From: Domibacillus iocasae
GTDB lineage: Bacteria > Bacillota > Bacilli > Bacillales > Domibacillaceae
Assembly: GCF_001750285.1 (NCBI RefSeq)
Contig: NZ_MAMP01000022.1
Location: 496,001 to 560,000, forward strand
Reading direction: 5' to 3'
DNA length: 64,000 nucleotides
Of this stretch, positions 35,783 through 43,699 are shown in pieces. The position numbers were made by a program, and so were the translations under genes. Every line of letters starts with the position of its first letter. The first letter of the stretch is position 1. The notes below the pieces were generated by a model, which was not told the DNA's origin, ran no database searches, and saw only the letters and a list, made by a program, of their open reading frames with translations.

Positions 35783-37006
35783 ATGACCTTTGTGCTTCAA
35801 AAAGGCAGCTTTGAGGGAATGAAAACGCTGAATCAATCGACAGTCTTAAATATCATCCGTTTAAAAGAACCAATTTCTAGAGCTGAAATTGCCAAATTCA
35901 CTAAATTGACTCCTCCGACAGTGAGCTCCTTAGTCAATGAATTAGTGGAGAACAATTTAGTGAAAGAAGAAGAGTCGGTCAGTTCAAAAGCCGGTGGCAG
36001 AAGGCCGATTATGCTAAGAATTAATTACTCTGCTCACTATATCATCGGCGTTTATGCGGCAGCTGAGGTCATGCGTACTGTATTGACTACGATGGATGGA
36101 AAAATCGTTTTCGACTATGTACAAAAAACGATGACCTTGCCATCGAAAGCTGTTTTTATTGATAGGCTGAAGGAAAGTATTCATTATGTGCTGGATGAAT
36201 CAAAGGTCGACCAACGTGCTATTCTTGGAATCGGCGTTGCGATGCATGGATTAGTAGACCCCGATCAAGGAGTTGCAATCTATTCCCCTCACCTTCACTT
36301 AGGCAATATCCCGATTAAAGAAATTATAGAAGAAGAATTTAAGCTGCCTGTCATGGTAGAAAATGATGTTCGGGCCCTTGCGATTGGAGAAAGCTGGTTT
36401 GGGCAGGGGAAAGGAACAGCTGACTTCGTCTCTTTAAGTGTAGGAAAAGGAATTGGCTCTGGCATCGTCATTAATAATGAAGTATACAGAAGTCCATTTA
36501 ATACAGCCGGCGAAATTGGCCATACGGTTGTCAACATGGATGGCCCTCGTTGTGAATGTGGAAATGATGGCTGCTTGGAAGCATATGCTTCTGAAAAAGC
36601 CATTTTGAACAAAATGAAAGAAGAAAGCAGGCATTATCCTGAATCCTTGCTGCATGAAATGAAGGAAGATCAATTGTCGATTCGTTCCTTGTTCAAAGCC
36701 GCAAACGATGGTGACGAGCTGGCTATGTCTATTTTAAACGAGAGTGGGAAGTACTTGGGAATTGCGGCGGCTAACATGGTCAATATTTTAAAACCATCCA
36801 AAATTATTTTGGAAGGGCATATTTTTGAAGAAGGTCCACATATAGTAAATGCAGTGAAAGAGATGGTTGAAAAGTATACATTTAAAAGCTCTCCGGAAAA
36901 CATTACGATTGTATGCTCAGATTTAGGGAAAAAAGGAATGGTTCTCGGTGCTGTTACGTTAATCTTAAAGAAAATATTTAAAATAGGCCGTCTGGAGTCT
37001 GTTTGA
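35783..37006 (+). CDS. ROK-family transcriptional repressor (XylR/NagC type)
   Basis: A 407-residue regulator. The N-terminal winged helix is SRAEIAKFTKLTPPTVSSLV with the wing GGRRPIML. The sugar-kinase-like domain has the zinc motif CECGNDGCLEAYAS, the ATP-site-like glycine stretch SVGKGIGSGI and GEIGHTVV. It has its own promoter region after the operon terminator. It is the natural candidate to sense the transported sugar and to bind the shared AT-rich sites at 29516 and 30684 (inference). Confidence 0.92.
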   Translation: MTFVLQKGSFEGMKTLNQSTVLNIIRLKEPISRAEIAKFTKLTPPTVSSLVNELVENNLVKEEESVSSKAGGRRPIMLRINYSAHYIIGVYAAAEVMRTVLTTMDGKIVFDYVQKTMTLPSKAVFIDRLKESIHYVLDESKVDQRAILGIGVAMHGLVDPDQGVAIYSPHLHLGNIPIKEIIEEEFKLPVMVENDVRALAIGESWFGQGKGTADFVSLSVGKGIGSGIVINNEVYRSPFNTAGEIGHTVVNMDGPRCECGNDGCLEAYASEKAILNKMKEESRHYPESLLHEMKEDQLSIRSLFKAANDGDELAMSILNESGKYLGIAAANMVNILKPSKIILEGHIFEEGPHIVNAVKEMVEKYTFKSSPENITIVCSDLGKKGMVLGAVTLILKKIFKIGRLESV

Positions 37007-37095
37007 AGATTGGCTGCGGATCATTCATTTTTGAGCCGAAAAGTAAATGATGCAGAAGGAGCAGAAGTGATTTTTTAAAACAAAACGTTTCCTTC

Positions 37096-37206
37096 TTCTC
37101 ATAGCCCTTTTCATTTTGGTCGAATGCCATTTAAAATTAAATCGGGAAACGTTGATTTAAAGCGTTTTTTAACCTGATTTTTTCCTTTTGTATATGTGGC
37201 ATGATG
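37096..37206 (-). repeat. Interspersed repeat, copy 1 (coding-like on minus strand)
   Basis: About 110 bp align with 62879-62989 in the same orientation (TTCTCATAG, CTTTTCATTT, CCATTTAAAA, AACGTTGATTTAAAGC shared). On the minus strand copy 1 reads LFEGRSLHHATYTKGKNQVK and then KRFKSTFPDLILNGIRPK-stop. Copy 2 reads HAAHQATYKTEGNAIEKW with a later phase change and LNGIKPK-stop. Both look like C-terminal remnants of the same unknown gene family. Confidence 0.65.
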
Positions 37207-37222
37207 TAATGAGCGTCCCTCA

Positions 37223-37264
37223 AAAAGCATTAAACCTTAATGGAAAAAGGTTTAACGCTTTTTG
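37223..37264 (+). terminator. Strong hairpin terminator
   Basis: AAAAGCATTAAACCTT pairs with AAGGTTTAACGCTTTT (one mismatch), followed by further Ts. It could end transcripts from the ROK gene. Confidence 0.7.
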
Positions 37265-37579
37265 TTTTGTGTAAAAAACGTACAATCGATATAAAGGATA
37301 GTTTAAATCAAAAGGAAGGATGATTTGAATAATTTGCTGGCAGCCTGTTCAATGCGCTGGCAGGGAAGAGCGACATTCTCTTGTCAGTGCATTTTGTTTT
37401 TGGATTCTATTAAGAATGCGTTCTTGAATTCATCAATTTCAGCATTCATTTATCATTTTTATTATTCGGAAAATGACAAAATGGCTCTTTACAGGGGCTT
37501 ATTTTTGAAAAAGGCTGCATTATTTAACTTTATAGTGAACATTCAACACTAAAATTAATATAAATATTCGAAAAAGTTC

Positions 37580-37637
37580 TTGTCAAAGAATTTCGATTGC
37601 ACTATAATCAAAACAACGAATGTGATATTATTTAACA
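37580..37637 (+). promoter_or_regulatory. glnA promoter with perfect TnrA/GlnR box
   Basis: TTGTCA and TATAAT (37603-37608) are 17 bp apart. TGTGATATTATTTAACA at 37621-37637 fits the TnrA/GlnR consensus TGTNA-N7-TNACA exactly and lies just downstream of the expected transcription start, a position suited to repression. Confidence 0.85.
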
Positions 37638-37659
37638 TAAGTGCGGGGGAAAAGATGAC

Positions 37660-39018
37660 ATGACAGAAACTCTTATTTCAAACACAACAGATGCAGCTTT
37701 AGAAAAAATTAAAGAAACGATTAAAACAAAAAGTGTTGAATTACTGCACTTACAATTTGTAGATATTGAAGGGATCTTAAAGCACGTCACTGTAACAGCT
37801 GAACAATTAGAAGATGTAGCAGCAGGCAAAATGATGTTTGATGGTTCGTCTATTAAAGGTTTTTCTGCCATCAACAATTCGGATCTTTATCTTCAGCCGG
37901 ATTTATCGACGTTTGCGGTTCTTCCTTGGACAGAAGAAGAAGGTTACGCTGAAGCACGTTTTCTTTGCTCTGCTGTAAATCCAGATGGCACATTGTTTGA
38001 AGGAGACACTCGCAACGTATTAAAGAAAACAGTTGATCGTGCAGCGGAACAGGGCTATACCATTTCAGTTGGTCCAGAATTAGAATTTTTCTTGTTCCAA
38101 ACAGACGAAAATGGCAACCCAACGACTGAACTATCGGATAATGGCGGTTACTTTGAGCCATCTCCAAAAGACCTTGGTGAGCGCGTTCGTTTAGAGATTT
38201 ACCGTGCCTTAAAAGCAATGGGCTTCACCATTGAGGCATCGCACCATGAAGTGGCGGAAGGCCAGCATGAACTTAGCTTTAAGTATGCAGATGCCCTGGG
38301 TGCGGCGGATAAAGCGACTACGTATAAATGGGTAGTGAAAACTGTTGCAAGAAAGTATGGCTTACACGCAACATTTATGCCGAAGCCGGTAGCTGGAATC
38401 AATGGTTCTGGTATGCACGTGAATATGTCATTCTTTAAAGGAAACGAAAATGCCTTCTTTGATCCTTCCGATGAGTTACAATTATCGAAAGAAGCGTACC
38501 ACTTTATTGCAGGTTTGCTAGTAAGCGTGAAGAGCTTTGCGGCCGTAACAAACCCGCTCGTAAACTCTTACAAGCGTTTAGTTCCGGGCTACGAAGCACC
38601 ATGCTACCTTGCCTGGTCTGCTTCTAACCGTTCAGCACTTATTCGCATTCCAGCGAAAAGAGGCCTTGCGACGCGTGTTGAATTACGCTGCCCGGATCCA
38701 TCATCAAATCCTTACTTAACGTTTGCGGTTATTGCTTCTGCCGGTTTAAATGGAATTGAGAAAGAACTAGAAGCGCCAGCGTCCATTAATGAAGATATCT
38801 TCCACATGACGGAGGAACAAAGAGCTTCTGCCGGAATTGACAGCCTTCCTGGCAGCTTAAAAGAAGCAGTAGAAGCATTAGAAGCAGGCGAAATTGGCCG
38901 TGAAACATTAGGAGATCACGTATACAACGAATATGTTTCTCTGAAAAAAGCAGAATGGGATAGCTACCGTCTGGCTGTTCACTCATGGGAAGTCGAAAAC
39001 TACCATTCTAAATTCTAA
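37660..39018 (+). CDS. glnA: Type I glutamine synthetase, solitary copy
   Basis: ATP-dependent synthesis of glutamine from glutamate and ammonia; 452 residues, GSI-alpha type. FDGSSIKGF, VGPELEFFLF, EASHHEVAEGQHE, NGSGMHVNMS (Glu/His metal and substrate sites) and NPLVNSYKRLVPGYEAPCY with the Glu-flap are present. No adenylylation-site Tyr (NLYDLP) is seen. There is no glnR next to it, unlike the housekeeping glnRA pair, so this is probably a second enzyme. The residue equivalent to B. subtilis Arg62, which mediates glutamine feedback inhibition, is Ala here (Ala70 in GFSAINNSD). Confidence 0.95.
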   Translation: MTETLISNTTDAALEKIKETIKTKSVELLHLQFVDIEGILKHVTVTAEQLEDVAAGKMMFDGSSIKGFSAINNSDLYLQPDLSTFAVLPWTEEEGYAEARFLCSAVNPDGTLFEGDTRNVLKKTVDRAAEQGYTISVGPELEFFLFQTDENGNPTTELSDNGGYFEPSPKDLGERVRLEIYRALKAMGFTIEASHHEVAEGQHELSFKYADALGAADKATTYKWVVKTVARKYGLHATFMPKPVAGINGSGMHVNMSFFKGNENAFFDPSDELQLSKEAYHFIAGLLVSVKSFAAVTNPLVNSYKRLVPGYEAPCYLAWSASNRSALIRIPAKRGLATRVELRCPDPSSNPYLTFAVIASAGLNGIEKELEAPASINEDIFHMTEEQRASAGIDSLPGSLKEAVEALEAGEIGRETLGDHVYNEYVSLKKAEWDSYRLAVHSWEVENYHSKF

Positions 39019-39486
39019 TAAAAAAGCGGGCTTTGGCTCGATTTTTTCAAAATAGCTCTTCATTCCACCGTTTTGGTGAAATGGAGGGCTATTTTCTTTC
39101 TATATAAGTTAAACAAATGATTTTAGATTCTGCTTTTCAGAAAAAGCGTATGAGAACAGCACTTAGCCCGGGCAATGGAACAGCGGCATTCGCGGGGCTG
39201 CGCGTTCCATGGGGCAGGCGGGTTCAGCGTTTGCCCGTGCTGTTAGCGCAGCCGCCAAGCCCGCAGCCCATGACGCTGCTTTTTTAAAAGGAATTCCTGC
39301 ACGATCCTAAACGGCGAATGTAAAAAGTTTCATTCCACTTATATAGTTTAGTTTCAATAGAAGGAAATGCCTGTCGAAATCGATTAAAGATTCAGTTTGA
39401 TAAAGGGATGATCATATTTTTTATCTAGTGACACCTTCCGACAAAATTTCATCAAATCATGTAGTACAATTTAGATATATAGAAAT
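39019..39486 (+). other. 468-bp intergenic region between glnA and the riboswitch
   Basis: An imperfect hairpin with T6 follows the glnA stop. The GC-rich element at 39155-39286 is described separately. A TACAAT about 40 bp before the riboswitch is a possible -10 without a clear -35. No gene is seen. Confidence 0.5.
39155..39286 (+). other. GC-rich structured element, possible ncRNA
   Basis: Markedly GC-rich against AT-rich flanks. AACAGCAC (39155) pairs with GTGCTGTT (39237), enclosing ATGGAAC/GTTCCAT (39175/39204). GGCTGCGC (39196) can alternatively pair with GCGCAGCC (39246). It ends ACGCTGC followed by T6, like a transcript end. No open frame looks protein-like. Confidence 0.4.
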
Positions 39487-39565
39487 CGAGATAATGGCAA
39501 ACTAGTCGAAGGAGCAGGACGCAAGGCTGACAGATTGAAGGCCAAGCAGCCAGGGTGACTGAGTT
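39487..39565 (+). promoter_or_regulatory. c-di-GMP-I (GEMM-I) riboswitch candidate
   Basis: GGCAAACTAGTCGAAGGAGC followed by AGGACGCAAGGCTGACAG and GCAGCCAGGGTGAC reproduces the conserved blocks of the GEMM-I aptamer: GCAAAC, a GNRA-like CGAA loop, GGACGCAA and GCAGCCAGG. The first hairpin pairs imperfectly (4 of 6 pairs), the loop reads GAAG instead of GAAA, and the second helix is shorter than usual, so the aptamer is divergent or partly decayed. A CTGAG-TTGT-CTCAG hairpin and the AGGGAG ribosome site of the SinI-like frame follow, suggesting translational control. Confidence 0.72.
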
Positions 39566-39588
39566 GTCTCAGAAGATAGGGAGATTTG

Positions 39589-39716
39589 ATGGTGGGTCGA
39601 GTTGAGGTTAAATAAGATAAGAAATAGATTGAACTGATTCAAGTTGCCCGTAACATGGATATTTCGATAGAGGACACTGGAGCATTTTCAGAATCCAATC
39701 AGAAGGAAATATTATG
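39589..39716 (+). pseudogene. SinI-like anti-repressor, broken first copy
   Basis: An ATG behind AGGGAG, right after the riboswitch, opens MVGRVEVK and then meets TAA (39613) and TAG (39625) at the positions of the Leu and Trp of a SinI-type LDxxW motif. It then reads IELIQVARNMDISIEDTGAF, which aligns without gaps to SinI. The frame continues directly into the intact second copy. Confidence 0.7.
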
Positions 39717-39732
39717 GAGGGAGGGACTCTCT

Positions 39733-39915
39733 GTGCACAAAATTCCTGATAAGATAGACAAAATGGATGAATTGAAATTAGATACAGACTGGATTGAACT
39801 CATCCAGCTTGCCGCTCGTAACATGAATATTCTGATTGAAGACACAACCGCATTTTTATCCTCTGGCAAAATCCAATCAGAAGGAATATTATCGGATGAA
39901 GACCCTTTTGTGTAA
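39733..39915 (+). CDS. SinI-like anti-repressor, second copy
   Basis: A 60-residue protein starting at GTG 39733 behind GGAGGGAGGG (7-base spacing). LDTDWIELIQLAARNMNILI then EDTTAFLSSGK matches the SinI dimerisation helices (LDxEWxxLxxxAxxxxISxEEIxxFL), with one additional residue (AAR for AR) relative to copy 1 and to B. subtilis SinI. SinI frees biofilm genes by titrating SinR. No SinR-like gene is adjacent, so the target is encoded elsewhere. Expression would be under the upstream riboswitch. Confidence 0.7.
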   Translation: MHKIPDKIDKMDELKLDTDWIELIQLAARNMNILIEDTTAFLSSGKIQSEGILSDEDPFV

Positions 39916-39977
39916 AACATTTCGGATGAGAGGGATAAAGCTGCTAAACTATAACCGGCAAAATGAACTCTTTTAAC

Positions 39978-40001
39978 GATCGGCTGCGGCCGGTCTTTTT
40001 T
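39978..40001 (+). terminator. Terminator after the SinI-like gene
   Basis: GATCGGC pairs with GCCGGTC (one G-T), followed by T6. Confidence 0.8.
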
Positions 40002-40116
40002 ATTGCATGAATGAATAAAGGACAGAGAAAAATCAGCAGAGAACTACAGAGGGTCGGCCAAATAGAACAAGGTCATGGTAATCTAACTAAACGTTGGAAA
40101 TGAGGTTTTTAATAAT

Positions 40117-40398
40117 ATGAGATTTCACGAGATGTCTTTTGAACAGCTTGAGGAATACGAAGCGGAGCTACTTGAAAAGGATGATAATTACGCGCTGCAT
40201 GTGTCATTTTATGAGGAGCTGCATAAAAGAATATCAGCAATCGCAAGAAAAAATAGTGACGTATATGGGCCTGAACTTGAATATATTGAAAGATTTCTCA
40301 TTGATTATTTAAGATACGTATTTTTACGGACCGAGCCTTTTTGTATTCTAATAGCCAGTTGGTTAAGAACGATTCCAGGGTGTATACTTTTTCATTAA
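40117..40398 (+). CDS. Truncated hypothetical protein
   Basis: The first ~63 codons look genuine: MRFHEMSFEQLEEYEAELLE followed by an alpha-helical acidic region up to LEYIERFLIDYLR. From about 40305 the frame runs into DNA that encodes an integrase remnant on the other strand, and the remaining ~28 codons are probably read-through. I read it as a gene cut by a past integration or deletion event. The family is not recognised. Confidence 0.45.
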   Translation: MRFHEMSFEQLEEYEAELLEKDDNYALHVSFYEELHKRISAIARKNSDVYGPELEYIERFLIDYLRYVFLRTEPFCILIASWLRTIPGCILFH

Positions 40399-40588
40399 CT
40401 TCAAAGCCTTCCAAAATTCTTTTTTCTTCTTCGGCAGCAATAATTTGAGCCTCGATTGACGACGTAAAACCTCTCTTTGATTTTTCTTTATATTCATGTG
40501 TTATAGGATCTTTAAAGCGGATGCGGTATTCATAATACGCTTTTTTTTCGCCGGTTTTTTTATATTTGCGAATACTGGCCATCTGCAT
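40298..40588 (-). pseudogene. Tyrosine-recombinase (phage-type integrase) N-terminal fragment
   Basis: From the ATG behind GAAGGAAAGGAAA: MQMASIRKYKKTGEKKAYYE and then RIRFKDPITHEYKEKSKRGF match the arm-site-binding domain of phage/ICE integrases, followed by the start of the SAM-like core-binding domain (YTLESFLTNWLLEYKKA). It stops after ~97 residues; the catalytic R-H-R-Y domain is absent. It ends exactly where the plus-strand gene at 40117 is interrupted. Confidence 0.75.
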
Positions 40589-41299
40589 TTTCCTTTCCTT
40601 CTTTATTTGAGCGTAAAGATAATAATGTACTTTTTCTAGACAGCTGTAAGTACAATATTGGGGCATCTTTATGTAAAGAGAGGGGTTTACAATAAGGTTG
40701 TACTTTAATCATCATAATAACTATATATCCAGAAATACTTATTTTTAGAAGTGTTTACACTCGATTGCATCCACCAAAATACGTAAGAACCATATTTATA
40801 TTGACATTTTGTAGGCTTCAGTGTTAGCCATTCCTCTAAAATAATCTGCCTCAGTCGACTGGGAGTCTGTCTCCAAAGAAGGAGGGGAAGATCTTTGTAT
40901 AGCGCAAAAACATTCGTTGTAACACCAATGAGGAAAACTATAATTGAATCAATGTAAATCTGACTGTGCCCTTCGAATGAGGGAAAGACTGCAGATGATT
41001 TTTTTAGAAAGAGGCGAAACGATGATTAAGTGTGTATAAGGAAGGATCAAAATAGAGAGTGAGAAATGAGGGAGTTTGTAAAAATAACTATATGTAAAGT
41101 TCAAAAATCTTTCTAAAAAATTACCAAAGGAAAAAACTAATCTAAAGAGAGCACTCCAGGTTGCTTTGTTTAATGTGATTAACTTATTATATTTCCGCAA
41201 TTTGGATTATTTAAGTCACAGAGGTTGATCATTTTCTATTACACCAAGCTGTAAAGGGTATTTCTATTTTCTGAATATTACACTTAGTATTACAATCCG
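40589..41299 (+). other. 711-bp AT-rich region without an established gene
   Basis: Only one small frame has a good ribosome site: TTG at 40895 to TAA at 40957 (20 residues, MYSAKTFVVTPMRKTIIESM) behind AAGGAGGGG. It may be the start of a deleted gene. No hairpin terminator or RNA motif is convincing. Confidence 0.35.
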
Positions 41300-42745
41300 T
41301 CAATTTGAATACTGGGCAATTTCCTTTTCGTATTTTTTTAGACGTTCATAAAACGACTGACGGGAAATGCCCAACATTTTAATAGCTTTTGAGCGGTTAT
41401 TATTTGATTTTGTAAGCGCTTTAATAATTAGGGCGATTTCCACCTTCTTTATGTTTTCGGATAAATCCATGCTATCAAAAAAAGTCGACAAAGGAACAGG
41501 CTCATCACTTGTGAATAATGGAGCGGAAGAAGATTCTTGAATCTGTCCTGATGTTATGCTCTTTGGTAAGTCTTCAATTTCAATTTCATTTGTTTCGGCC
41601 AACACGAAACCATGTTCTAACACATTACGCAATTCCCGCACATTTCCTGGTAGTGGATGATTGAGCAAAAAATAGTGAGCCTCTTTGCTGATACCGATTT
41701 TCTTATTGTACTTATATGAAAATTCTTTTAAAAAGTGTGAAATAAGGATGTCTATATCCATTTTTCGTTCCCGTAAAGGCGGGATATTGAAAGTAATGCC
41801 GTTGATTCGATAATATAAATCTTCACGGAAGGTATTATGTTGAATCATGGATACCAGATCCTTATTCGTTGCGGCAATAACACGCACATCCAATGGAATA
41901 GTTTCTTCTCCGCCGACACGCACTAATTCTTTTTGCTGCAAGACTCGCAGGAGCTTTGCTTGAAGGTGATAGTTCATATCGCCAATTTCATCCAGAAAGA
42001 TCGTGCCGCCATTGGCTAATTCAAATTTTCCTTTCTTTCCACTTCGCTTGGCCCCTGTAAACGCCCCTTCCTCATACCCGAAAAGTTCGCTTTCAAGCAA
42101 ATTCTCAGGAATAGCAGCGCAATTAATAGTTATGTAAGGGTTTCCGATTCTGTTGGATAATTCATGGATATTACGAGCGATGACTTCTTTACCAACACCG
42201 CTTTCACCCCTGATAAGCACAGAAATATCGGTTGGTGCCAGTTTTTTAATTTTAGAAAGTTCATTTACAATTGTGCTGTTTTTTGAAACAACGAAGCCTT
42301 TCATTTCTAAAGGGAGAATCTGTACACGATGAAGTTCATTTTCAAGGAAATGAATATATTTATTCAGCGTAAAATGATCGAATGATGCTTTGAGTGATTC
42401 AATTTCATCCTCATCTTTGTGAGTAGAAATCGCTCCGACAAGCTTACCTTTAAAGGTTAAAGGTGAGGCATGAACAATAAAATTTTTATTACAGACAAAA
42501 CTATGCTTATTAATTTGAGGAACTTCCGTTTTTAATGCTTTAAGAATAATGGATTCGGGCAACAATTCGTGTACGCTTCTCCCAATCCATTCATCGCGGA
42601 CAATGTTCATATTTTTTTCAGCTGAACGATTAATGAAAATAAATTTTCCATCCTTATCAACAATCTTTATGCCATCATGAATACTATCAAAAATTACGGA
42701 TAAAAAATCTTTGTCAACATGAAAAGAAGAAAATGCTGATTCCAT
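41300..42745 (-). CDS. Sigma-54-dependent transcriptional activator (PAS-AAA-Fis)
   Basis: An enhancer-binding protein of 481 residues. It has an N-terminal PAS domain (~12-75: [20 protein letters not shown]), a second sensory segment, the AAA+ domain (~145-385) with Walker A GESGVGKE, the sigma-54 contact loop [10 protein letters not shown], Walker [12 protein letters not shown] and R-finger region, and a Fis-type helix-turn-helix ([21 protein letters not shown]). It is divergent from the catabolic operon, and a sigma-54 promoter lies between them, so it is the likely activator; a small metabolite is presumably sensed by PAS. Confidence 0.95.
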   Translation of the reverse strand: MESAFSSFHVDKDFLSVIFDSIHDGIKIVDKDGKFIFINRSAEKNMNIVRDEWIGRSVHELLPESIILKALKTEVPQINKHSFVCNKNFIVHASPLTFKGKLVGAISTHKDEDEIESLKASFDHFTLNKYIHFLENELHRVQILPLEMKGFVVSKNSTIVNELSKIKKLAPTDISVLIRGESGVGKEVIARNIHELSNRIGNPYITINCAAIPENLLESELFGYEEGAFTGAKRSGKKGKFELANGGTIFLDEIGDMNYHLQAKLLRVLQQKELVRVGGEETIPLDVRVIAATNKDLVSMIQHNTFREDLYYRINGITFNIPPLRERKMDIDILISHFLKEFSYKYNKKIGISKEAHYFLLNHPLPGNVRELRNVLEHGFVLAETNEIEIEDLPKSITSGQIQESSSAPLFTSDEPVPLSTFFDSMDLSENIKKVEIALIIKALTKSNNNRSKAIKMLGISRQSFYERLKKYEKEIAQYSN

Positions 42746-42818
42746 TTCACCACTCCTTTAGAAAGAATTTAATCATATTTAATAAAAAAGTATATGCAAA
42801 AAAAACTGTCAATATTAC

Positions 42819-42941
42819 ATACAGTTGTCCGTAAACTAGATAACTTTTTAAAAAACTGTTCAAAACATGGACAAAACATAACGTTAACTGTATGAAAAAT
42901 TATTGGCATACAACTTGCAGTATAGAGAGTATACAGTTAAC
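42819..42941 (+). promoter_or_regulatory. Sigma-54 promoter with flanking operator-like repeats
   Basis: TTGGCATACAACTTGCA at 42903-42919 has GG and GC 10 bp apart, as in the -24/-12 consensus TGGCAC-N5-TTGCW. GTTAACTGTAT (42883-42893) upstream and ATACAGTTAAC (42931-42941) downstream form an inverted pair around it; the downstream one would overlap the start site and suit repression by the GntR protein. ATACAGTT recurs at 42819, and TTGTCC (42825) with GGACAA (42869) is another inverted pair, a possible enhancer. Confidence 0.85.
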
Positions 42942-43003
42942 AGCATGCAATCTACCGATTACTGTATGCGTGATCTGAAAATGAAAAGGAGGTGAATGGG
43001 AAA

Positions 43004-43681
43004 GTGAACCAGCTGCAACGAGTGGATCCACTATACGAACAGATTTATAAAAACGTAGAGCAGTCCATATTAGAAGGACGTTTTTCTCCGGGTGAACGAT
43101 TAATCGACACAAAAATAGCATCTGAATTTGGCGTAAGCAGAGGACCGGTTAGGGAAGCTTTTCGGAAGCTGGAACAAGACGGTCTTATTATTAACAGTGA
43201 TGGAATTGTAACGGTTTTCACTCCATCACTTCAAGATGCATTAGAACTGTATCAAGTACGAATGGGTCTGGAATCTGTTGCTGTATACTGGGCCGCAAAG
43301 AATATAAATAATGAAAAATTGGTACAATTAAAGCAATTTTTGGATATGACGCAGGAGGCTATTAACGCGAAAAGAATGGATAAAGTGGTATGCTTAAATA
43401 CGCAATTTCATGAATCCATTATCACTTTTAGCAGAAATAATCGATTAAAGATCATGATGTACAATATCCGTGCATTAATTCAACTTTGTCGGAACACGAT
43501 TATTAAGCAATATAACCGAAGTGATAGCTTTTTGTCAGAGCACTATGCTGTTTTTGAAGCAATTCAAAGTAGAAATCCAGAATTAGCGGCCAAAAGAATG
43601 GAGCAGCATATTCAAAATGATATGGCCCATTTTAAGGAGTTCTATTTTTATAAAAATGAAGAAAGCTCAATTATAAACTAG
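43004..43681 (+). CDS. GntR-family regulator, FCD subfamily
   Basis: A 225-residue regulator. The winged helix spans YEQIYKNVEQSILEGRFSPG through ASEFGVSRGPVREAFRKLEQ, and the FCD ligand domain follows with metal-site residues in LNTQFHESI, the SEHYAVFEAI helix and RMEQHIQND. The GTG at 43004 is preferred because the GTG at 42992 lies inside the AAAGGAGGTGA ribosome site. It is the first gene after the sigma-54 promoter, so it probably gives feedback control of the operon by an organic-acid intermediate. Confidence 0.92.
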   Translation: MNQLQRVDPLYEQIYKNVEQSILEGRFSPGERLIDTKIASEFGVSRGPVREAFRKLEQDGLIINSDGIVTVFTPSLQDALELYQVRMGLESVAVYWAAKNINNEKLVQLKQFLDMTQEAINAKRMDKVVCLNTQFHESIITFSRNNRLKIMMYNIRALIQLCRNTIIKQYNRSDSFLSEHYAVFEAIQSRNPELAAKRMEQHIQNDMAHFKEFYFYKNEESSIIN

Positions 43682-43699
43682 AAAGGGAGTATTCGATTT

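Larger units (their letters stand above)
37007..37659 (+). other. 653-bp intergenic region before glnA
   Basis: No supported gene. It contains a repeat shared with 62879-62989, a strong terminator at 37223-37264, and the glnA promoter and TnrA/GlnR box. A 75-codon frame around 37325-37552 has no ribosome site and no recognisable sequence, and I do not call it. Confidence 0.6.

Noticed and set aside
37325-37552. 75-codon plus-strand frame in the glnA upstream region
   Set aside because: No ribosome site and no recognisable protein features; it overlaps AT-rich promoter DNA.
40895-40957. 20-residue frame with a strong AGGAGG site
   Set aside because: Kept only as a note: too short and isolated to call, probably the stub of a deleted gene.
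41300-43003. Two-component or LysR control of the operon
   Set aside because: The regulator has a PAS-AAA-Fis architecture with GAFTGA and no receiver domain, and no LysR-type gene is present.
42992-43003. GTG 42992 as the GntR start
   Set aside because: It lies inside the ribosome binding site; GTG 43004 is better spaced.
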